From an uncultured Actinomycetes bacterium (lineage in GTDB: Bacteria > Actinomycetota > Actinomycetes > Mycobacteriales > Nakamurellaceae), in assembly GCA_937926105.1 (NCBI GenBank), contig CALANS010000077.1, positions 1 through 6,719 of the forward strand: 6,719 bases of DNA, in the 5' to 3' direction. The notes beneath the pieces are model-generated. The model was given only the letters and a program-made list of their open reading frames with translations. It ran no database searches and was not told the origin of the DNA. Shown here one piece after another: positions 6,114 through 6,719 of the stretch (positions are counted from its first letter, which is position 1; each line of letters opens with the position of its first letter). The translations under genes and the position numbers were made by a program.

Positions 6114-6719
6114 ATGGTCGTGCACTACAGCATCGTTGACGGGATCAGTCGCATCACGCTGAACCGCCCCGAGCGCCTCAATGCCGTGACGCCGGAACTC
6201 GTGGATCGGCTCTGCGAGTGTCTCGAATCCGCGGTCAAGGACGGAGCTCGTGCTGTCGTTCTGGCCGGAGAAGGGACCTCGTTCTGTGCCGGGCACGACC
6301 TCAAACAACAACCGATCCAGGACGAGGAACGTCGCCGACAAGCGGTCGAACGCACGCAGGACGTGACGAGGTTGATCAGGGCCACGCCGTTTCCCGTCAT
6401 CGCCGCGGTGCACGGCTACGCAATGGGAGCCGGATGCGAGTTCGCCTTGTGCAGCGACTTCGTCGTCGCGGCGGAGAGCGCGATCTTCGGCTTCCCCGAA
6501 GTAGGCGTCGGGCTGAGCATCACCGGCGGAATTTCGCATATCCTTCCGTTGGCGGTCGGCATGGTCCGAGCGAAGGAGCTGGTGCTGCTCGGTGGGAGGT
6601 TCTCAAGCACCGAAGCGCTCGGCCTTGGTCTGATAAACAGGGTCGTTCCCGACGGCGAACTCGCGTCCTGCGCGCTGGAGATCGCGGCGACGTTCGCCGC
6701 ACAGCCAGCCGCTGCACTG
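6114..6719 (+). CDS. Enoyl-CoA hydratase/isomerase (crotonase) family enzyme, C-terminus missing
   Basis: The first 202 residues are visible, from about 255-265 in a typical member. The family forms a CoA-thioester oxyanion hole and performs hydration, isomerisation, C-C cleavage or hydrolysis. The oxyanion-hole segments are SFCAGHDL (56-63) and GYAMGAGCEF (101-110). Both glutamates of true enoyl-CoA hydratases are present: E109 (GAGCE) and E129 (FGFPEVGVGL). Hydratase chemistry is therefore possible, although the usual PGAGG loop after E129 reads SITGG (135-139), a change also seen in non-hydratase crotonases. The N-terminal strand ISRITLNRPERLNAV (11-25) is typical. It has its own promoter with the operator-like site and may begin a further operon to the right. 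Its shared control with the minus-strand genes links the pathway to CoA intermediates. Confidence 0.93.
   Translation, partial: MVVHYSIVDGISRITLNRPERLNAVTPELVDRLCECLESAVKDGARAVVLAGEGTSFCAGHDLKQQPIQDEERRRQAVERTQDVTRLIRATPFPVIAAVHGYAMGAGCEFALCSDFVVAAESAIFGFPEVGVGLSITGGISHILPLAVGMVRAKELVLLGGRFSSTEALGLGLINRVVPDGELASCALEIAATFAAQPAAAL

Overview
This is a GC-rich window with the codon use, GTG start and gene families of a high-GC Gram-positive bacterium (Actinomycetota). That placement is an inference from composition and gene style; nothing in the window fixes the genus. It reads as one metabolic locus built around a TetR-type regulator. There is no sign of mobile elements, RNA genes, CRISPR or phage.

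Layout. On the minus strand, from right to left, there is a five-gene run with short or no gaps: a short-chain dehydrogenase (5192-4413), a 12-helix APC-family permease (4366-2909), a galactose-mutarotase-like protein (2877-1882), an M24 'pita-bread' metallohydrolase homologue (1882-863, sharing one base with the previous stop) and an enolase-superfamily (mandelate racemase/muconate lactonizing type) enzyme that runs off the left edge (836-<1). On the plus strand lie the TetR-family regulator (5373-6002) and, after a 111-base gap, an enoyl-CoA hydratase/crotonase that runs off the right edge (6114->6719).

Regulation. The clearest non-coding signal is a 17-base element, TATCGAKCGATCGAACG, found twice with one mismatch. 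One copy lies before the dehydrogenase operon (5256-5272), the other before the crotonase (6052-6068). In each case it sits in the same orientation to the gene it would control, fills most of a 17-base promoter spacer and reaches the first bases of a -10 hexamer (TAGAAT or TATACT). This is the geometry of a repressor that blocks RNA polymerase, and the TetR gene between the two sites is the obvious candidate. The five-gene operon and the crotonase transcript therefore look like one regulon.

How the genes may work together (inference). The permease would import a substrate. The dehydrogenase, mutarotase-like protein and enolase-superfamily enzyme resemble the parts of an oxidative sugar or sugar-acid route. 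The crotonase, and a regulator whose C-terminal half resembles those of acyl-CoA metabolism, point to CoA-thioester intermediates. The M24 protein keeps all five metal ligands but lacks both histidines that normally assist peptide cleavage, so it may not be a peptidase. The combination matches no catabolic pathway that I recognise, and the substrate is unknown.
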